9,656 nt of DNA from REEB426 sp964551975 (GCA_964551975.1 CAZKFI010000079.1:1-9656), one strand, 5' to 3'. Counted from the first letter of the stretch, positions 1 to 7,634 are shown. The notes: generated by a model not told the origin, from the letters alone. Translations and numbers: made by a program.

Positions 1-1110
1 GCCGGGGTCCACGTCGAACACCTGGTCCGTGCCCTGCGGTCCACCGCAGATATCTCTGGTGTAGAGGTGCTCTGCTTCGGTGAGCCACGGCCTGACGCCC
101 TGGCCCGCCCTGTTCCCATCGAACTGCAGGGGGCCAATCCGGCCCTGCAGACCCTCGGGGTGGACATGTCCCTCATCGCGGCGATGGGGCCGGCCGACAT
201 CGTCCACTCACACACCTGGTACGCGAACCTTGCCGGTCACGTCGGGGGCCTGCTCCAGGGCATCCCGCATGTGCTGACCGCACACTCCCTTGAACCACTG
301 CGCCCCTGGAAGGCTGAGCAACTCGGTGGGGGCTATCGGATCTCCTCCTGGGTTGAGGAGGCCTGCTACCGCGACGCGAATGCCATCATCGCCGTCAGCG
401 AAGGTATGCGCACCGACCTGCTTGAGGCCTACGAGTTCGTCGACCCATCACGCACCTTCGTTGTGCACAACGGCGTCGATACCGAAGCCTTCGCCCCGGA
501 TACCGCAACGGAGTTCCTCGAAGAGCATCAGATACACCCGCCTTACATCCTTTTCGTCGGACGCATCACGCGTCAAAAAGGCCTTGTGCATCTGCTGCGT
601 GCCGCACAGGACTTCCCGGATGTACAGCTGGTGCTCTGCGCGTCCTCACCGGACACTCCGGAGATCGCAGCCGAAACTCAAGCGGCAGTCGAAGCGCTGC
701 GTCGCTCCCGCGGGGAAGATTCAGTGCGCTGGATCGACTCTCACGTTCCCCATCACGGGCTGCGCCAGCTCTACAGCCACGCACTGGCGTTCATCTGTCC
801 ATCGATCTACGAACCACTGGGCATCGTCAATCTGGAGGCAATGGCCTGCTCCTGTGCCGTAATCGCCTCGGCAGTCGGCGGAATACCCGAGGTCGTGGTC
901 AACGGTGAGACCGGGATCCTGGTCGACTACCAGGCCCAGGACCCATCCGGCTTCGAAGCCGGGCTAGCGGCGGCGGTGCGCACGCTCGCCGCTGATCACC
1001 CGTTAGCCCGCCGCATGGGCGAGGCGGGCCGTCAGCGCGCCCTGGAGAAATTCGATTGGCAGGCCATCGCTGAGCGCACCGTGCAGGTGTATCAGGAGGC
1101 CATGGCTTGA
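1..1110 (+). CDS. glgM: Glycogen synthase / alpha-maltose-1-phosphate synthase, GT4 family (5' partial)
   Basis: Retaining GT-B glycosyltransferase that builds alpha-1,4-glucan or maltose-1-phosphate from ADP-glucose in the cytoplasm. The reading frame is open from base 1, and its first residues (AGVHVEHLVRAL) match the sequence that follows the N-terminal YGG motif in this family. The true start, about 15-20 codons upstream, is therefore outside the window, and the GTG at 67 is internal. Visible motifs: VHSHTWY (about 205-225), TAHSLEPLRPWKAEQLGGGY (about 277-336), the donor-site loop GRITRQKG (559-582) and the GT4 motif EPLGIVNLEA (811-840), followed by GGIPEVV. From memory it resembles mycobacterial GlgM (Rv1212c) closely over its whole length. 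Whether the main product is maltose-1-phosphate (GlgM) or linear glucan (GlgA) cannot be read from the sequence; actinobacterial members are often named glgA. Its stop overlaps the start of the next gene. Confidence 0.93.
   Translation, partial: AGVHVEHLVRALRSTADISGVEVLCFGEPRPDALARPVPIELQGANPALQTLGVDMSLIAAMGPADIVHSHTWYANLAGHVGGLLQGIPHVLTAHSLEPLRPWKAEQLGGGYRISSWVEEACYRDANAIIAVSEGMRTDLLEAYEFVDPSRTFVVHNGVDTEAFAPDTATEFLEEHQIHPPYILFVGRITRQKGLVHLLRAAQDFPDVQLVLCASSPDTPEIAAETQAAVEALRRSRGEDSVRWIDSHVPHHGLRQLYSHALAFICPSIYEPLGIVNLEAMACSCAVIASAVGGIPEVVVNGETGILVDYQAQDPSGFEAGLAAAVRTLAADHPLARRMGEAGRQRALEKFDWQAIAERTVQVYQEAMA
1094..1099 (+). promoter_or_regulatory. Ribosome binding site for the EamA transporter gene
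   Basis: A perfect AGGAGG lies seven bases before the TTG at 1107, inside the last codons of the glgM-like gene. It supports the rare TTG start and translation coupled to the upstream gene. The ATG at 1102 is too close to this site and lies in the glgM frame. Confidence 0.8.
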
Positions 1111-2033
1111 GCCTTCAGGCCCGCGGCTATCTGATCTACCTGACGGCCGCACTCATGTTCGCCATCAATGGCACGGTTGCCAAGGCGATTCTGCTCAGTG
1201 GTTTTGATGCATCCAGACTGAGCCAGTTTCGCATTACTGCGGCGTTCCTTGTCCTGCTGGTTGTCGTCGCAATGACCCGGCCGGCAGCTCTGCGCATCCG
1301 GCGCGATGAGATCTTGCTGCTGATTGCATACGGAGCACTTGGCGTCGTGATGACACAGTGGTTGTACTTCGAGGCCATTGCGCGCATGCCGGTTGGGGTT
1401 TCACTGCTCATCGAATTCACCGCACCCCTTTGGGTCGCACTGTGGTTCCGATTCGGCTGGCGCTACCCGACCCGACGTATGGTCTGGTTCGCGCTCTTCC
1501 TGGCACTGCTGGGCCTGGCCCTTGTCGCGCAGGTCTGGCAGGGTTTTCGCCTCAGCACGATCGGGGTACTCGCCGGCTTCGGCGCCGCCCTGGCCCTGGC
1601 CCTGTACTACGTGCTAGGCGACGTCGCGCTGCGACGGGAGCATCCCCGCGACCCGGTGTCGCTGACCATGTGGGGCTTCGGTGCCGGTGCACTGTTCTGG
1701 GTGATCGCACAGCCTTGGTGGTCATTTCCCTGGGAGAATTTGCTGGGCCAGGGCGACCTGATTGACACCACAGAAGTACCCGTCTGGATCCTGGCCACCT
1801 ACATGGTGATCTTTGGCACCGTCATTCCCTTCCTTCTCGTGGTCACCTCCCTGAAATACCTGCGCGCATCGCAGGCCTCCGTTGTCGGACTCACCGAACC
1901 GCTCCTGGCAATCCTGATCGCCTGGGTGCTCTTGGGTGAAACCATGTCCGGGCTGCAACTCATCGGCGGGGCATTCATCCTGACCGGGGTGTTCCTCGCC
2001 GAACGCAGCCGCACTCCGGCGGAACTCACCTAA
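1107..2033 (+). CDS. EamA/DMT-family membrane transporter
   Basis: Drug/metabolite transporter of the EamA (RhaT/RarD-like) type, 308 aa, acting in the cytoplasmic membrane. It shows about ten hydrophobic segments: roughly residues 7-29, 40-57, 68-88, 95-114, 124-143, 150-170, 186-202, 225-247, 257-276 and 283-298. These form the usual two EamA repeats. Each repeat carries its signature near the fourth helix: IEFTAPLWVALW (residues 102-113) and GLTEPLLAILIAWVLLGE (261-278). The TTG start is supported by an ideal Shine-Dalgarno and by the four-base TTGA overlap with the preceding stop, so the two genes are probably cotranscribed. The substrate cannot be deduced: family members export amino acids, sugars or other metabolites. 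The gene ends 48 bases from the convergent FAD oxidoreductase gene, and I see no clear terminator hairpin between them. Confidence 0.9.
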   Translation: MSLQARGYLIYLTAALMFAINGTVAKAILLSGFDASRLSQFRITAAFLVLLVVVAMTRPAALRIRRDEILLLIAYGALGVVMTQWLYFEAIARMPVGVSLLIEFTAPLWVALWFRFGWRYPTRRMVWFALFLALLGLALVAQVWQGFRLSTIGVLAGFGAALALALYYVLGDVALRREHPRDPVSLTMWGFGAGALFWVIAQPWWSFPWENLLGQGDLIDTTEVPVWILATYMVIFGTVIPFLLVVTSLKYLRASQASVVGLTEPLLAILIAWVLLGETMSGLQLIGGAFILTGVFLAERSRTPAELT

Positions 2034-2064
2034 GCGCCGACGCACCGACTCAACAACCCGCGCG

Positions 2065-2096
2065 CTACACGATGGTGCGCACTACACGATGTTGCG
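2065..2096. repeat. 15-bp direct repeat at the stop of the FAD oxidoreductase gene
   Basis: CTACACGATGGTGCG (2065-2079) is repeated as CTACACGATGTTGCG (2082-2096), one mismatch, 17 bases apart. The right copy contains the last codons and TAG stop of the - strand gene; the left copy repeats that end, including a second TAG, just outside it. It looks like a small tandem duplication. It is not in phase (17 is not a multiple of three). Confidence 0.7.
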
Positions 2097-3230
2097 TTCC
2101 GGGCGCAGCTCGCCCCGGCTGAAGCGATCAACACTGAGTGCACTGACATCGACGAAGGGTGGGACTTCCAGGACAAGGTCACGCAGGATTTCGCCGACGG
2201 CCGGTCCCTGCAGGAACCCGTGCCCGGAAAACCCAGTCGCGTACAGCAGTCGCGAGATGTTCGCCGTTTCGCCAAGGAGAGCATTGTGATCCGGGGTGAC
2301 CTCGTAGAGCCCCGACCATCCGGTGCGTACTCCGAGTTCGACAAGTGCCGGTGCGCGATGCATCGCCAATTCAGCCAACTTCAGATCGAAGTTGGGATCG
2401 GCCGTCAGGTCGAAACTCGGTGTGACATCCGGATCGGAGAACCCCATGAGCATGCCGGGGCCCTCCCGATGCCAGTAAAACGTGGATCCGTAGTCAATGG
2501 TGAACGCTGTGGGCAGGGGGTCGGTCATCGGCTCGGTGACGACGAGTTGCCGCCGAACCGGCTCCACGGGAAGTTCGACGTCGACGTAGGCGGCGACCTG
2601 TGGCGACCAGGCCCCGGCGCAGATCACGACGGTCCCGGTCTGGATCCCACCCGCACTGGTGCGCACTCCGACAATCTGAGATCCGAGCAGGTCGATACCG
2701 GTGACGTCGACACCGGTGCAGATGCGGGCACCGTGTCGACGAGCGCCGGAGGCGAACCCGAGCACCACCGACTCGGGAGTGCAATGCCCATCGTCCGGGG
2801 ACCAGGCCGCAGCGAGTACCCCGTCCGGGTTCAGGTAGGGCGAGAGTTCAACCGCCCGATCGACATCAACAAGTTCGGCGCGCAGTCCCATGGAGCGTTG
2901 GAGCTCCACTGCCTGTTCGAAGGCACGCACCTGGTCCTGCGTTGTGAGTGCGAAGAGATAGCCAGTGCGATGCAGGTCAATCTGTTGGCCGGGACGCTGA
3001 TGGAAGTCGGCGAAACAGGCCAACGAGCGTGCACCCAGCGCGATGTTCAGTGGATCCGAGAAGTTGGCCCGTACGCCACCTGCTGCCTTGCAGGTCGAGC
3101 CCTGTCCCAGGCTGCCGCGTTCGAGCAGGACAACGTCGACACCGGCCTCGGCGAGATGGAAGGCAGCCGAAGTACCCATGACTCCACCACCGACGACGAC
3201 AACCTCGGCTCTGTCCGGCACCTGGGTCAT
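2082..3230 (-). CDS. FAD-dependent oxidoreductase, DAO / sarcosine-oxidase-beta-like family
   Basis: Cytoplasmic flavoprotein of 382 aa in the D-amino-acid-oxidase fold (DAO family). These enzymes oxidise C-N or sometimes C-O bonds of amines, amino acids or hydroxy acids. The N-terminal dinucleotide-binding motif VVGGGVMG (residues 12-19) is followed by an acidic residue ending strand two (LLER, E37). Next comes GSTCKAAGGVRANFSDP (44-60), a block typical of sarcosine-oxidase-beta and dimethylglycine-dehydrogenase-like proteins. The C-terminal FAD-contact motif is GFSGHGFLQGPAVGE (333-347), preceded by YEVTPDHNALLG (309-320). Length is normal for the family, so it is a stand-alone catalytic subunit without the extra domains of the large dehydrogenases. 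ATG start; only a weak G-rich site precedes it. It is the last gene of the operon, 33 bases after the aldehyde dehydrogenase. The substrate is unknown, and sarcosine itself should not be assumed because no other sarcosine oxidase subunits are present. Confidence 0.88.
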   Translation of the reverse strand: MTQVPDRAEVVVVGGGVMGTSAAFHLAEAGVDVVLLERGSLGQGSTCKAAGGVRANFSDPLNIALGARSLACFADFHQRPGQQIDLHRTGYLFALTTQDQVRAFEQAVELQRSMGLRAELVDVDRAVELSPYLNPDGVLAAAWSPDDGHCTPESVVLGFASGARRHGARICTGVDVTGIDLLGSQIVGVRTSAGGIQTGTVVICAGAWSPQVAAYVDVELPVEPVRRQLVVTEPMTDPLPTAFTIDYGSTFYWHREGPGMLMGFSDPDVTPSFDLTADPNFDLKLAELAMHRAPALVELGVRTGWSGLYEVTPDHNALLGETANISRLLYATGFSGHGFLQGPAVGEILRDLVLEVPPFVDVSALSVDRFSRGELRPERNIV

Positions 3231-3263
3231 CGGTGTACCACCGCTCTTGGGGAAGGCACTGTG

Positions 3264-4766
3264 CTAAATCCGGAACATCGGATCGTAGGGAGTCTCGACG
3301 ATATCCATCTGCGCCTTCTGTAACCGCCCGCTGTAATCCCAGTTCAGGGCCTGCCATCGCGTGAACTGATCAAGCACCCAAACGCCGCTTTGACGGGAGC
3401 CGTTACCGGAGAGTCCGTTACCACCGAAGGGGAGGTGCGCCTCGGCCCCGGAGGTGGAGTTATTGACTGACACCATGCCGGCACTAATGCGTTCACGGAA
3501 CCGCCAGACGGCAGCCGGGTCCGAGGTATAGATCGCACTGGAGAGTCCGTAGCCGTGGCCGTTGGCCAACTCGATGGCCTCATCCAGCGTCCGGAAGGTG
3601 CCTACACCGACCAACGGCCCGAAGGTTTCGGTCGCGTAGAGCGCGTCGTCACCGCGAATCCCGTCGACGATGACCGGATGCGCGTACCAGCCACGATCTG
3701 GATCGCCAACAAAACCGGCTCGGGGATTCTCTGCCGTGATGCGACCCGTCGACGTAGAGCCAAGCACTCGATGATGTGACTGCACCATCTGCACATGCTC
3801 CAGGTGGTTGCGCAGGTAGGTCTCGTCGATCATCGGGCCGTACAGCACATCCTGTCGTGGGTCACCGATGCTCGCCTGGGCGACCATCGCCGCGAATCGC
3901 TCAAGGAAGGCATCGTGCAGGGATTCGTGCAGCCACAGCGTGCCCAGCGACGTACAACGCTGACCGGCTGTGCCGAAACCAGCGAAGAGCGCGCCCTCCA
4001 ACGCCAATTCAAGGTTCGCATCGGGCATCACCACCATGGGGTTCTTGCCGCCTAATTCCAGGCAGGGTGACTGCAGGTACCGACCAGTCAACTCACCCAA
4101 TCTGCGGCCCACGGCCGTGGATCCGGTGAATCCCACCTTGTCCACCACCCTGGCTTGCAGTGCCTGCTCCAGGCCGCTCGAGGTATCGGCACCATTGGCG
4201 GCAACCAAGGTGAGGACATCCCGTGGCACACCGGCTGCATGCATGATGTTGACCATCGCCGTGGCAACCGCAATGGCGTGTTCGGCTGGCTTCCAGACCA
4301 CGGCATTGCCGCAGAGCAGCGCAGGTATCAAGTACCAGGACGGAACTGCGGCCGGGAAGTTCGCCGCAGTGATGATGGTGACCACACCAACTGGATTGCG
4401 GAAGGTGAATAATTGCTTGTCCGGCATCTCACTGGGGACCGTCTGACCATAGAGACGGCGACCTTCGCCGAGGAAGAAATCACAGGTGTCGATCACCTCC
4501 TGTACCTCGCCGAGTGACTCCGCGGCCACCTTGCCGATCTCCCGGGTGACCAATTCGGCCAATGCCACCTTGTTGGACTCAAACAGGCGCCCCGCTTGGG
4601 CGATCACGCGACCACGCATGGGTGCAGGCATCCGAGCCCACTCACGCTGAGCAGCACGGGCCTGCCTGCAGGCCTGCAGCAGGCCTTCCGGGCCAGACAG
4701 GGTGACGGTCATCACCACGTCGTCGAGATCCGCTGGGTTACGTGATGTGAAGACCGATTCGCTCAT
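3264..4766 (-). CDS. NAD(P)-dependent aldehyde dehydrogenase (ALDH7-like)
   Basis: Aldehyde dehydrogenase superfamily member, 500 aa, oxidising an aldehyde to the acid with NAD(P)+ in the cytoplasm. All key elements are visible: oxyanion-hole Asn136 in TAANFP (the common form is TPWNFP), cofactor-binding Lys159 in WKPAEH, the turn FTGSTAVG (213-220), general-base Glu237 in LELGGK, catalytic Cys271 in GTAGQRCTS, and ETFGPL (380-385). The segment around the cysteine and the C-terminal block PFGGNGLSGNGSRQSG (446-461) recall the ALDH7 group (aminoadipate-semialdehyde dehydrogenases). An 18-residue or so tail after the oligomerisation strand (about 482-500, QKAQMDIVETPYDPMFRI) extends beyond most short ALDHs. 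The ATG start has a purine-rich site (AGGATCAGGG) just upstream and lies 21 bases after the alcohol dehydrogenase stop, so the genes are very probably cotranscribed. Semialdehyde, sugar-derived aldehyde or amine-derived aldehyde are all possible substrates. Confidence 0.93.
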   Translation of the reverse strand: MSESVFTSRNPADLDDVVMTVTLSGPEGLLQACRQARAAQREWARMPAPMRGRVIAQAGRLFESNKVALAELVTREIGKVAAESLGEVQEVIDTCDFFLGEGRRLYGQTVPSEMPDKQLFTFRNPVGVVTIITAANFPAAVPSWYLIPALLCGNAVVWKPAEHAIAVATAMVNIMHAAGVPRDVLTLVAANGADTSSGLEQALQARVVDKVGFTGSTAVGRRLGELTGRYLQSPCLELGGKNPMVVMPDANLELALEGALFAGFGTAGQRCTSLGTLWLHESLHDAFLERFAAMVAQASIGDPRQDVLYGPMIDETYLRNHLEHVQMVQSHHRVLGSTSTGRITAENPRAGFVGDPDRGWYAHPVIVDGIRGDDALYATETFGPLVGVGTFRTLDEAIELANGHGYGLSSAIYTSDPAAVWRFRERISAGMVSVNNSTSGAEAHLPFGGNGLSGNGSRQSGVWVLDQFTRWQALNWDYSGRLQKAQMDIVETPYDPMFRI

Positions 4767-4787
4767 GCCCTGATCCTGGCATCCCCA

Positions 4788-5783
4788 TCAATGGGCAGGG
4801 CGCAGCATCACCTTGGCATGCTCAGCCGGATTCATCGCAGCGGCCACCGCAGCGACACAATCCTCGAAGGGGAACACATCAGAGATGATCGGCGACAGAT
4901 CAAGCTCGGTGGCATCCAGCAGGCGAATGGCTGCCCGCCAGGCTGGTTCCTGCGCTGCAGTCGATGCCTGCAGTCGCAGTCCCCTGCGTTGAATCTGGAA
5001 CAAGGGCACGTCAACCGCAGGCGCATGTGCCAGGCCGAGGAAGAGCACTCGACCCTCGTTCGCGGTGATGCCCACGCTCGTCGACTGCAGGATCGGTGCT
5101 CCCGAACACTCCACCACCAGATCAGCACCCCGGCTGCCGACACGATCCAGCACCGCATCGCTGAGGTCGGCCACATCCGCGCATGCGGTGGCGTCCAGTA
5201 CCGCACTCGCTCCGAGTCGCCCGGCGAGATCCAGTCGCATCTGACTGCGATCCACTGCGAGTACTCGGGCACCGGTTGTTGCGACAAGGCCGACCATGGC
5301 AAGTCCAAGCGCCCCGCAGCCCATGACCACGACCTGGTCACCGCCATCAGTACCGCCGATGGCCCGCAAACCCTGGAGGACGCAGGCCAAAGGTTCCAGT
5401 AGCGCGGCCCGCTGGGCTGACACGGTGACTGGGAGGGGAAAGCACATGTCCGCGCGCGCCAGGAAGAGTTCTGCCATGGCACCGCCGTTACTCCATCCGG
5501 GGCGATAGGCGAATCCCGCAACCTGGTCACCGGGTCGCAGATGCACACCAGTGCCGACAGACTCCACGACCCCTGACCACTCATGGCCCAGTACGTAGGG
5601 GTAGCGCACTGGGAAATTCGGGTCGATGTTGCCCGCGAGTTGATCAAGGTCCGACCCGCAGATGCCGACCAGTGTTGGTGCGATGCGCACCCAACCCGGT
5701 GCAGGCAGGGCAACCTGCTCAGTCGTGTAAACGACCTCGCCACCAGCACCACCGGCTCGCTCGTGCACGCTGACCGCCCGCAC
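4788..5783 (-). CDS. Zinc-dependent medium-chain alcohol/polyol dehydrogenase (MDR family)
   Basis: About 331 aa, sorbitol/threonine-dehydrogenase-like, oxidising a secondary alcohol or polyol with NAD(P)+. Catalytic zinc ligands are visible: Cys in VGICGSD, His-Glu in YVLGHEWSG and Glu in LLEPLAC. The nucleotide fold has GCGALGLAMVG followed by VLAVDRSQ, whose aspartate favours NAD+. The lobe that normally carries four structural-zinc cysteines is missing: GDQVAGFAYRPG runs almost directly into GGAMAELF. The start is uncertain. The frame is open up to 6035, but that part overlaps the transketolase gene and is not ADH-like. I chose the GTG at 5783, giving the typical MRAVSVHE start; a TTG at 5822, five bases after the upstream stop, would add 13 residues. 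Neither has a strong Shine-Dalgarno. It sits between the transketolase and aldehyde dehydrogenase genes, consistent with producing a ketone for, or processing a product of, those enzymes. Confidence 0.88.
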   Translation of the reverse strand: MRAVSVHERAGGAGGEVVYTTEQVALPAPGWVRIAPTLVGICGSDLDQLAGNIDPNFPVRYPYVLGHEWSGVVESVGTGVHLRPGDQVAGFAYRPGWSNGGAMAELFLARADMCFPLPVTVSAQRAALLEPLACVLQGLRAIGGTDGGDQVVVMGCGALGLAMVGLVATTGARVLAVDRSQMRLDLAGRLGASAVLDATACADVADLSDAVLDRVGSRGADLVVECSGAPILQSTSVGITANEGRVLFLGLAHAPAVDVPLFQIQRRGLRLQASTAAQEPAWRAAIRLLDATELDLSPIISDVFPFEDCVAAVAAAMNPAEHAKVMLRPAH

Positions 5784-5826
5784 ACTGACCGCCTGCGCGT
5801 TGAGCGACTCCGCACTACTCAACTGC

Positions 5827-6792
5827 TCACCACAGGCTGCGACGTGCGCTGGCCTGGGGACCAACCGCGATACCGGGCTGTCGACCCAGGGCCTCTTCGG
5901 CTGCACGGATGATCGACTGCCCATCGATACCGTGTTGGGTGAGCAGATAGTGCAACGAGCCTGGACCGCCATAGCAGTCCTGCAGCCCCAGCCGAACAAC
6001 CCTGCGCTGGATACCTCGATCCACCACCAGCTCACACACGGCCGAGCCCAGTCCCCCCGTAATCAGATGGTTCTCCACGACAACAGTCGCTCGAGTGCCG
6101 GTGATAGCACTGGCGATCGTCTCGTCATCAAGGGGTTTGATGGTGTTGACGTGCAGATGCGTCACGCTGATTCCCGCCTGACGCAGCGCCATCGCAGCAT
6201 CCACGGCCTCCGGTGAGGCAACTGATGAACTGATGATGCACAGGTCCTCACCCGTGCCGAGGACACGTGCCTTACCGACCACCATGGGGCCCTGTGTGAG
6301 TACTGGCACCTCACCGCGCGCAATGCGTATGTAGGCGGGACCGTCGATGGCGTCCAGTGCGTCATGGACACTGGCGATTTCCGATGCGTCCACCACATCC
6401 AGCACCGTCATTCCAGGTACCGCACGCATGATCGCCACGTCGTCGATCGCCTGATGAGTGACACCGGCCTGGGTGGTCAGGCCCGGCAGGAAGCCCATGA
6501 TCCGAACCGGTGCCTTGGCCACGGCAATCGACATGTGCACCTGATCGAGCGCACGCCTGGTCGCAAACGTCCCAAAGGTGTGCACGATCGGGCGCCATCC
6601 CTCACGGGTGAGTCCGGCGGCAATGCCCATGAGATTGGCTTCGGCCATACCGACGTTGATGAATCGCTCCGGAAACGCCGCTCGAAACGGTTCAGTCTCG
6701 GTGTAATAGGAGAGGTCGCCGGACAGGCAGAGCATGTCCGGGTGGGTCTGGCCGTAGTCCACCAGCGCCTGCCCGTAGGGGCACGGCACCAT
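5827..6792 (-). CDS. Transketolase, C-terminal subunit (split transketolase)
   Basis: 321 aa, pyrimidine-binding plus C-terminal domains of a transketolase; it should pair with the N-terminal subunit encoded just upstream to form the thiamine-diphosphate active site. The catalytic glutamate is E51 in NVGMAEANLMGIAAG, and GVTHQAIDDVA (residues 110-120) matches the conserved THQ block. By hand alignment to E. coli TktA, several substrate-contact positions differ: R358 is Pro3, S385 is Tyr30, H461 is Phe101, D469 is Ala109. H473 (His113) and R520 (Arg159) are kept. The C-terminal domain has VVVENHLITGGLGSAV, typical of the family. I chose the ATG at 6792 because AGGAGG sits eight bases before it and the family alignment begins there. 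A GTG at 6819 overlapping the upstream stop would add nine residues. Sugar-phosphate specificity is doubtful given the replacements; a two-carbon ketol transfer role is inferred from the family. Confidence 0.9.
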   Translation of the reverse strand: MVPCPYGQALVDYGQTHPDMLCLSGDLSYYTETEPFRAAFPERFINVGMAEANLMGIAAGLTREGWRPIVHTFGTFATRRALDQVHMSIAVAKAPVRIMGFLPGLTTQAGVTHQAIDDVAIMRAVPGMTVLDVVDASEIASVHDALDAIDGPAYIRIARGEVPVLTQGPMVVGKARVLGTGEDLCIISSSVASPEAVDAAMALRQAGISVTHLHVNTIKPLDDETIASAITGTRATVVVENHLITGGLGSAVCELVVDRGIQRRVVRLGLQDCYGGPGSLHYLLTQHGIDGQSIIRAAEEALGRQPGIAVGPQASARRSLW

Positions 6793-6800
6793 GCTGATTT

Positions 6801-6806
6801 CCTCCT
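6801..6806 (-). promoter_or_regulatory. Ribosome binding site deciding the transketolase C-subunit start
   Basis: AGGAGG on the - strand (CCTCCT on +), eight bases before the ATG at 6792. It favours this ATG over the longer GTG start at 6819, whose own upstream sequence has no comparable site. Confidence 0.75.
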
Positions 6807-6815
6807 GCAGCGCGG

Positions 6816-7634
6816 TCACGAAGGTTCCCCGGCCAGAAGTTCTGCCAACGCGATCTCCGCCTCACCTGGACGGAACCGGATCCAGTGCGGATGCTCTCGG
6901 TCGGCAAGTGATGGGATCCCGCGAGCGATGTCGGTGTCGCAGACCACCACTCGGGCTGTCGCCAACCGGGGCTCCTCGATGGTCGCGAGCAGCGCGGTGA
7001 TGTCATGTCCATCGATCCGCCGCACATCTAATCCGAATGCGGCGATGCGCTCGTGGATGGGCTCGACGGCCATGATGGCTGCCGGCGAACCGTCGACCTG
7101 GCTGTCGTTGTTGTCCAAGAACACGGTGATGTTGGTCAGCCCATAGTGCGCAAGCGACATGAAGGCCTCCCAGGTCTGGCCCTCCTCGAGTTCGCCGTCA
7201 CTGATCATTACCCAGACATGGCCCGAACTCCCGCGCAGCCGCCGTCCCAGTGCGACGCCGATTCCTTGACTAAGTCCTTGCGCTAGTGACCCCGTCGTGA
7301 ATTCCATCCCCGGTGCACCGATGCCCCCGATCATCTCCACCATCGAGCCGTCGGTACCGAACTCCTCCAGCGCCGTAGCCGGAAGTTCACCGAGTTCGAC
7401 CAAGGTTGCATACAGGGCAATGGAATAGTGCGCCGGACTCAGCACGAACATGTCCGAGCGACGCCGATCCAAGCCAGCACAGTGGATCGCCGCAAGAATC
7501 TCCGCAGCCGAGAGTGCCTGGCCGAGGTAGCAGCCGTTGGCTCGGACAGTGACGTCGTATGCATGACGCCGAATACCCCAGGCCATGCGGGCCACCCGAG
7601 TGTGGACCTGCAGATCCATCGCAGTGGTGGTCAT
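6816..7634 (-). CDS. Transketolase, N-terminal subunit (split transketolase)
   Basis: 272 aa, thiamine-diphosphate-binding (PP) domain of a split transketolase. Visible blocks: LSAAEILAAI (residues 41-50), FVLSPAHYSIALYA (63-76) with the cofactor-contact His69, TTGSLAQGLSQGIGVALG (113-130), and the Mg/ThDP motif ISDGELEEGQTWEA (144-157) closing with LDNN (173-176). The SDG form instead of GDG also occurs in other split transketolases. Two donor-site histidines appear lost: the usual SGHPGG is replaced by GCYLGQ (Tyr36 at the TktA H26 position), and the usual GHPD loop is replaced by MVEMIGG (99-105, H100 position). I chose the ATG at 7634; a TTG at 7649 is an in-frame alternative and an ATG at 7619 is also possible. 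It is the first gene of the operon, 23 bases ahead of the C-subunit, and lies downstream of a 6C-like RNA. Function as a transketolase-type enzyme is secure at fold level; the substrate is unknown. Confidence 0.9.
   Translation of the reverse strand: MTTTAMDLQVHTRVARMAWGIRRHAYDVTVRANGCYLGQALSAAEILAAIHCAGLDRRRSDMFVLSPAHYSIALYATLVELGELPATALEEFGTDGSMVEMIGGIGAPGMEFTTGSLAQGLSQGIGVALGRRLRGSSGHVWVMISDGELEEGQTWEAFMSLAHYGLTNITVFLDNNDSQVDGSPAAIMAVEPIHERIAAFGLDVRRIDGHDITALLATIEEPRLATARVVVCDTDIARGIPSLADREHPHWIRFRPGEAEIALAELLAGEPS

Noticed and set aside
2082..3230. Naming the FAD enzyme soxB (sarcosine oxidase beta)
   Set aside because: Alpha, gamma and delta subunits and folate genes are absent, and the motifs are shared by many DAO-family enzymes, so a specific name is not supported.
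2220..3323. Long + strand open frame of 367 codons
   Set aside because: It is antisense to the FAD oxidoreductase gene, whose protein has complete family motifs. The + strand product has no recognisable domain and arises from GC-rich codon bias.
5784..6035. N-terminal extension of the alcohol dehydrogenase reading frame
   Set aside because: It overlaps the well-conserved 3' end of the transketolase C-subunit gene and the translated residues (MSWWWIEVSSAG...) have no similarity to the dehydrogenase family.
6364..7146. + strand open frame of 260 codons
   Set aside because: Antisense to both transketolase halves; low-complexity His/Arg-rich translation without motifs.
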